Of a stretch of 64,000 bases of DNA, positions 57,449-64,000 are shown one piece after another (the first letter of the stretch is position 1; each line of letters opens with the position of its first letter). The stretch covers positions 806,001-870,000 of the forward strand of contig NC_035796.1 of the NCBI RefSeq assembly GCF_001653235.2, written 5' to 3'. The DNA is from Pochonia chlamydosporia 170 (lineage: Eukaryota > Ascomycota > Sordariomycetes > Hypocreales > Clavicipitaceae). Made by a program: the position numbers and the translations under genes. A model generated the notes under the pieces. That model saw nothing but the letters and a program-made list of their open reading frames with translations. It searched no databases and was not told the origin of the DNA.

Positions 57449-59335
57449 TTATTCGTCTCTTTGGTGTGCTTTACTCTTTCTGTTGATGCCAACCAGGCGG
57501 CCCATCTCTGTCCAGAAGCCAACAGGATCGTGGGTAAAGCTGGCTTCGTAACGGTCGATGGTCGGTCGCTCCCAGACCAGGTCGGCCTCATGGGGCTTGA
57601 TGAAGTGAGTGCCCTTGAGGAATTTCCAGCCAAAGAATAGGATTGGAGCCAAAATTTGCATAGTGTAGTTTCGGAAGAAGCTCTCAACACTCCAGGGCGT
57701 GAAAGCAGAGTAGCCGTAGAAGATGACCACCAGTGTCTGAACAAACAGAGCAATGTAAGCGCAGTATGGCTGGAATCTTCCGTAGTACGGCAGAGTCTTG
57801 CGGTCGAGCCCCTGAGCCTTGCAGGCGCGGTGGTAGAAAATGAAGGTGATGGACATGCTCAGGTAATCAATAATGCCACCAGCGGTGATGAGATCGACGA
57901 GCCATCCAACAACCTTTCTTGAGCCGTTGCCGACCTGAAGGAAGGAGAGGAAGGGGAAGCACATGACGACACAGAAGCAGTAGATGGGCACGCCATTGCT
58001 CCAGCACTTTCGTAGGAAAGCGGGCGCACGACCTTCCAGAGCAAGACCGTAAAGTGATCGAGTTGCGCAATAGGTATAGGTGTTTCCGGCCGAGAAGATA
58101 GACGTAAACATAAGCGCATTCACAATGTGAGGAAGCACTTCAATACCCATATTGCTCATGGCAATGACATATGGGGAGGCAGCGGCACTCGTGGTGTCAG
58201 CCTCACCCTTCATGACCTTTTGCAAAGTCTCGTCGTTCCAGGGCACGACAATACCAACACACAAGGCACTGCCAAGGAAGAAGAGGCCAAATCGCCAATA
58301 GATGGTCTTAAATGCCGTCTTAATGTAGATACGGGGGCGTTTGGCTTCGGCAGCGACCATGGAGACGTATTCGGGACCAACCACAGCGAACCCAGCACTC
58401 CAGAGGGCACCGAGGAAGCCTTCAAAGCGGCCCAGGGCACCGGTAGAGTGGTACTCGGCAAACGCACCTGGGTTGTTCCAGTATCGGAATCCATAGCGGT
58501 CGTGGGCAGGGTTGCCGCCAAGCATGGTCACCAGGGTGAACATGAAGAGCATGAAGAGCAGAATGACTTTGCCTCCGGACAGCCAAAACTCTGCTTCACC
58601 ATAAGCTCGGACTGCAAGAATGTTCAATGCACTAAATTTCAAAAAGAAGCACCGTTTAGCATGAGATCTCTCAGAAATATGGGGGAGGGGTTGGGAGTAC
58701 AGGCGGGAGGAAGAAGGGGGAGCATAGTCGTCATGGTAAGTTCAGCGTACGCCAAGCATGACAAGATGCCACAGTAAAGACCAAATACTTTTGGCCCCCT
58801 TCTCCCACGCCCATTTGGAGCATAAATCTTACGCATAGCAAATAATCACCGCGATACAAATACCAGCGGTAGGTCCTGGATCGGTGACCTTGGTGTTCCA
58901 GAAGGACAGGACCAGGTTAAGGGCGGTAATCTCAAAGGGGATCAAGAGAGCCTCATAAATGAAAAAATTCCAACCAGTCATGAAGCCAAGAGCATCATCA
59001 ACCCAGTGGCCGGCCAGACGGATGAAACCACCAGAAACGGGCATGAGTACCGTCATTTCAGCCACTGAGTTGTTGACACATGCGAGGACCAGAGGATACA
59101 GAATGAAGGCAATAAGCAAACTGCCAGGACCGCCCTTTGCCAAACCGGAGCCGATACTGACAAAGAGGGCGGTGCCAATGGAACCGCCAATGGCTACCAG
59201 TTGGATTTGACGGTTATTCAGGCGGCGGTGCAGACCGTCGGCATTGTCGCCAGCGTAATCGCCAGCAAGATGGCCAATCTCTGGAGATCCGGGGACCTCG
59301 ATCTTGGAGCCTTTCTCCTCGTCGCTAGTCGCCAT
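57449..59335 (-). CDS. Amino-acid permease (APC superfamily, fungal YAT family)
   Basis: Exons 59335-58833 and 58631-57449 give 561 residues. A hydrophilic N-terminus (MATSDEEKGSKIEVPG) leads to HRRLNNRQIQLVAIGGSIGT, the hallmark of fungal amino-acid permeases, then about twelve membrane segments. Further family motifs are NNSVAEMTVLMPVSGGFIRLA, FEITALNLVLSFW and VGPEYVSMVAAEAKRPR. The protein imports amino acids at the plasma membrane by proton symport; it resembles the Dip5/general permease group but specificity cannot be fixed. The C-terminal tail has several Lys residues that could be ubiquitinated, as in yeast permeases. The intron is long (201 nt), but the junction CYA-ALNILAVRAYGE is in phase and continuous with the family. 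Confidence 0.88.
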
Positions 59336-62300
59336 GGTGGGCGGTTGTCAATGAGAAGCAGGACTTTTGTTCTTTTTATGGGTTGAATTCGACTGTCGTT
59401 TTACAACATATATGCGCAATGAAGTTACAAGTCGTGCCGGATCGAAAGCAGAACAAATCACCTGTAATCAGGATAGGATATGTTTGCTCTGTTGGGAGGG
59501 ACGATCTCACACCTGGCAATTGGCAAGGTTGATGATCTTGGGAACACTCACACTGCACGTTCTACTCAATGAAGAGATATGCGTGGTTGTGGTGTGAAAG
59601 GAAAGGAAGGAAGAATGGGATGAGAAAAGATGTAAAGGGAGAGTGAGGGAAGCGAAGCAGAAAAACAAAAGTGAGGATGGAGGGGGGGAGGTCAGGATGT
59701 ATATACTCGGCCAACGTCAAATAAAGTCACAAAAGAAGGCAGACCATAACCAGACGGACCAGAGAGAACAATGACAGGGCCTCCCTCACCTGTCGACAAA
59801 TCTAGCGTGAGTGTCACAGAACGATGGGATGGATGGATTGAGACGGAGTGGACGACGATGTGGATCTGCAGATGCCGTCGTCCAACTAATCTTGGGAGTC
59901 TTATTCGTACAATGGACGTTTGGTCGCCCCAACCCCAAGCGGAACCTGGACAAAAGCGTCAACTGGTCCTCTACCTTGGTGAGACTGCGACTGGTTGAAT
60001 ATTGACTGTACACCTGAGCATACATACAAAAGTATGGAATTTCGCCAATGATGCAGTCCACTTTGGACCTCCAAACTGACAACGACATGGACGAAGATGG
60101 GAGAGGCGAAGCCAAGGTACCTGGAAATGTTAGCACGCGCGCAGCGAACCGGAGTACTCGACTCAATTGTCAAGGTGCCAAAGCAACCAGAGTCGACCAG
60201 ACGTCAGCAGCTGGGACCGGACTAGGCTTGGCGTTTTTTTAGGTGTTTTTGCCGCACTGTCTACTTCCGTCTCGTGCCATCAAATGCTTGGCTCGCCATC
60301 CACAATGGGATGGGGCTGCTAGGCCAGGCTAGGCCACCATTGAGACAACTGGATTATTTTGCCTTTCAATGTTTGCCTTCGGCGGAGTCATTGTACTGGG
60401 GTGTCTGGGTGTGAACCCGCTGCTGTTGCAGGGGTGCCAGTTGCACCCCGTTGACCCGACTGGGCATGGGGGTGGCGGGTCAGAGGGGCGTGTGGCGGTG
60501 TGACAGGGGCGCTTCTTTGCTCTGGTGCGTGTGGAAACCAGCCTGGCACATTGAGACCATTCAACAGAGAGAATTGACCTCTGGGCCAGACATGACATGA
60601 GAACATGTCGAGTCAAGTTCAACCAGACTCGTCAATTCTATTGCCATCCGTCGCTCAATTCCAGATACTAAGCAAGCCTGACCAGCAAAATTAACACATT
60701 AGGCTGATATAAAATGATCAAATGTTGTTGAATGCCCAGTCCTCCTTGCTATACTCCATGACCAGCGCACACATCAGTCAGACATTGATCAGAGTCTTTG
60801 GCAAAGCCTTGGTTCTAATCTAAACCTGACTCTCCATCGACTGCTTTTCAAAACCAACCTAAACTTAATATCTCGAAATTTCAACTCAAGAAATGTCGAC
60901 GTAGTCAAGAACATAAAGGGCTGCAAAGTTGCATAGCTTCACTGTACCCTGCGCCACCTACGGTCCGCCCTGTCCATGAGTTTGTTGGTTCTCAGATTGA
61001 ATCGCGTACTTCGTTTTTGACTTTGTAGGCTATTTGCCTTCAATTACCAACTCGGCCTGACCTAACATTTCGCTGCTCGCAAGTAAACATTTTGCCTAAT
61101 GAGCCACAAAGGGACAAAAATGGGTATGGTGTCGCGTGCTTTTCGACAGCCGTGGTGCCACGGTCGTACAAGGCTGACTCTTGCACAAGCCTTGTACCAA
61201 GTCATGCTCGACTTTTGTCAACTTCCCCAGCAGTGCAGCTTGCAACGCGTGCCCGGAAACGACATGTTGACTCGATTTTACTGCAAAAGTATTGCATCGG
61301 CTACCATTCTCAGTTGTGAGCTTCCATACAATGTAGATCCTCGTGGATTTGGGGCTGGCTTACATGTGCTTGATCCCTCCCACCTTTTCCACTACCCCAG
61401 CTGGAGAAAGAAACTCGTACCAGGGGAAATTTGCGTTGTGGGTAGTTCATCTGTCCACTCCTCACAGCCTGGCTCGTATCGGCTTTTCTGGCCATTCTTG
61501 GGAAAACCAGCATTACGCCCACGCCGAGTTTTGTTCAGCAACTGATGAGGCCGGCCGAACTTGTTGCACTAGACTGCACCGCGGAGAATAGGGATTAAAG
61601 GGATGTGGAGGTGCAATGTCCCTTAATTTTTGCAATGGTCTTCGTATGTCTTCGACGGTTCTCCTCGAATTACCATTCGCGCCGACTTTTGAGGTGATGA
61701 GAACTTCAGCGGACATTGACTGACTCCCAACACCTTGAAAAACTTGACTGCTGTCGGCCGGTTCGCTTGCCTGGAGCCGACATCCAGGTGAGCGGTTGTG
61801 GATGCCGCCCTGCAGTGAGCCACCCGCTGCGCCAGCCAGTGCCACTGTCTCGGCTTTCCCTTTTCCAGTCCTGGCGCCGCTCACGTCGGATTTTGTTGCT
61901 CACAATTGACTGCATGTGGTGGCCTTGTTGCGTTAGCGCACGGCACAAGTCCTGCGTGGCTGAAGGGGAACATTGATTCCGTCATCGAGTTATCACGACA
62001 GGTGAAAGTCGTATAAGCCAGAAGCTTGATGTTCGATGTCGCGTGGCAATATAAATCGGCCATGTTTCAAAAATTTAGAATATCAGGGTTCAATGGGAGG
62101 GTCGGTGACGGGCCGTAATGACGCAGATTAGAATGCATCTTGTGTTTGACCGTTGCCAACAGTTTCAATTCGCCATAGACACACCCAGCTGCCTTCCCCC
62201 ACTTGGTCTCTCAATGGTCCCTGGAGGTGCCTTCTTCTTAGTTGTGTACGGAGCACAGTATGTGCATACAATAGGCGATGGAGCCTGGAGTCACCGCCCA

Positions 62301-64000
62301 GGGCATTGTCATTCGATGTTTTGGGCTGAGTTCGCATGATTCGGTTTGCCTTTTAGTTTGGCTAATGAGCCGGTCTGCCTGTGGCAGCAACTCCAAACCC
62401 CCACGACCAGGACTGGACCAGGTTAGCGAATCTGTTTCGTCTCGAAGCCAGTTTCAACACAGTTATGTTTTTCGGTGGTCAGCCGACTGTTGTTCTATAA
62501 TTATTTCGTGCATGGAATGGTCGGACTGTGGCCGTAAGCACGGGATCCTGCTGTCGAACAGATCAGCTCTGCTTCTCACCTGAAGACATGGGGATCTACG
62601 ACTGGCATCGCGTTCCTCCGTCTGTGAGATTGGGATCTGGCCATGGCTCAGGGATCGGTCAAGTCTACTCCAACCCAGGCACTAGTGGGCAACAACAACC
62701 AACAACAACCAACAGCAACCAAGTTGGTTTGCAAGGTGATGATGGGGCAGAGACCAGACATGTTGGCTGCGCAAAGCCAAAACTACCCACAACGACGTAG
62801 TTGGCAGGGATGTTCATTACCTGGACTTGAGTTGCTCCATCCACTGAAAAAATGGTGTGGGAAAATTGCCTGCGAATGGGCAAATCCAGCAAAAGTGCCC
62901 ATGCCGCTATTTGCTGCTAAAGTTTACGGGAATGTGCGTGACTGTCTTCCTGGCGAAACGGACACCCCGAAGAACATGCAATGGATAATGGATCCTCAAA
63001 AACGGAGGAGCTCGGCTGGCTGAGTGGAAACATTTGTTGCAAGGCATGATGAACGGTTTGTTGGAGAGTGGTGGGAAGCGAAGGAAAAACAAAGTAAAAT
63101 ACGGTGTCAGGGAATGAATGTAGAGCATGTCTAGTGTTCAATGTTTGCAGATTGCCAGAGAAGTGAGGCAAGCAGGCACTTTGCTCCTTCCCTGAGTTCT
63201 GAAATATGATAAGACGTCAGCTCCATGTCAGTACAACGCCGTTCCTCATCATTGGCCCAGTGCCAAAATGTCGTAGTTTGTGCTAGCGTCTCCAGTGAGT
63301 GACATGTAGATACAGCGTCAGAGGTCAAATCTGATGTTCAAATGTTATCAATTGGCCTGTTTCCTTGCACTGTACAATACAGTATCAAGTCGGTGGTTGT
63401 TTGGGCAGTGCATTGCAGCAGTTTCTTTGGCTCTCATAATTACGGTTTCGCTTGTTCCCCAAAGTATGGTGACTAAACGGACGCATGACCATCTTCGCCT
63501 CATGGACGGCGCGTATTAGACGCTCATTGTGATTTGGGTGGTGGCAATTCGAGACGGTGCGAAACGGAAAATGCTCCGGAACTTAGCAACTTTGGCCACA
63601 GTAAACCGACGGACACAAAAGCGGCACTGGTGCCAGGAACTTGACATCTTCATTGTTGGCTCTGGCATCTGAGCTGGCATGTCAGTGACATGACGTCACA
63701 AAGCGGGCAGCTTACGGTCGTCCGCGGATTGAAAGTGAGGCAAAGTATTCGCACTGTGCTTTTGCCCCAGCAGACCGGCAACAGTCAACTTGGAATTGCA
63801 TGCAGCCACAAGCCGCCCCTGCCCAGGTCAAGAACGGCGCTGAATGGCTTGCATCGAGCGCCTTGATTGGTTAAACATAGGGCCGAAGGAGTGACCTGAC
63901 AGAGGTGTTGCCGTTGATTTCAACCAAAATATGGAACTAAAACCGTCGACAGAGATCATTGATTAGAATTGCTCGTGTGCGTCGCATCATTTTACCGTCT
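59336..64000. other. Gene-poor right end
   Basis: 4.7 kb without a supported gene. The first few hundred bases are the permease promoter, with GA-rich sequence at 59590-59690. Near copies of the TTCAATGTT word occur at 60365 and 63137. A CAACAACAAC repeat lies at 62690-62721. No RNA gene or mobile element was recognised. Confidence 0.4.
62690..62721. repeat. CAA-rich simple repeat
   Basis: Two CAACAACAAC units followed by CAACAGCAAC, separated by single C bases. Confidence 0.8.

Noticed and set aside
61099..61545. A 148-codon plus-strand frame near the right end
   Set aside because: Random-looking composition and no motifs; overlapping frames of similar length occur on both strands.

Overview
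The window is nuclear DNA of a filamentous ascomycete. Most genes carry short spliceosomal introns (53-118 nt, a few of 130-304 nt) with GTAAGT/GTACGT-type donors and CTAAC/CTGAC-type branch points. The protein set is fungal: elongation factor 3, a Yvc1-type TRP channel, Zn2Cys6 regulator, Asp f 4-like secreted protein and DUF3176. Protein character and the intergenic words TACGGAGTA and TACCTAGGTA suggest Sordariomycetes, most likely Hypocreales; that placement is inference. No CRISPR array, intact transposon, rRNA gene or convincing tRNA gene was found. Exon models were built by hand from splice signals, reading phase and remembered family motifs; no alignment was run.

Layout. 0-7.1 kb is compact housekeeping: FIP1 (- strand, cut by the left edge) divergent from nucleoporin NUP49; RPC31 (-) divergent from an HSM3-like gene that carries an in-frame stop near its end; then a short-chain dehydrogenase. 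7.2-12.8 kb is the large Arf-GEF SEC7 (-). After a 2.5 kb gap comes LAT1, the E2 subunit of pyruvate dehydrogenase. At 17.4-21.7 kb an MFS transporter and a Zn2Cys6 factor are divergent and share a 584 bp promoter containing CGG-N6-CCG.

22.6-29.3 kb is a gene-sparse stretch whose only intact genes encode secreted proteins: two small cysteine-containing proteins that look like diverged paralogues, and an Asp f 4-like protein. A degenerate coding segment lies between them. 29.3-33.9 kb is a gene desert rich in short repeated words.

33.9-48.9 kb returns to genes: an AAA+ ATPase with one GC-AG intron, a DUF3176 membrane protein, the YVC1 channel, a macrodomain protein with a 25-nt last exon, and glutaminyl-tRNA synthetase. 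49-51.8 kb is non-coding apart from an unassigned transmembrane coding fragment. Elongation factor 3 (51.9-55.4 kb) has strong codon bias and a 304-nt first intron with a hairpin. An amino-acid permease follows (57.4-59.3 kb), and the last 4.7 kb holds no gene I can support.

The genes do not form one pathway. The groupings that look functional are the transporter/regulator pair and the run of secreted-protein genes. The most unusual signals are the repeated word CAACATTGAA, the secreted paralogue pair, the late stop in the HSM3-like gene, and two coding remnants in gene-poor DNA.
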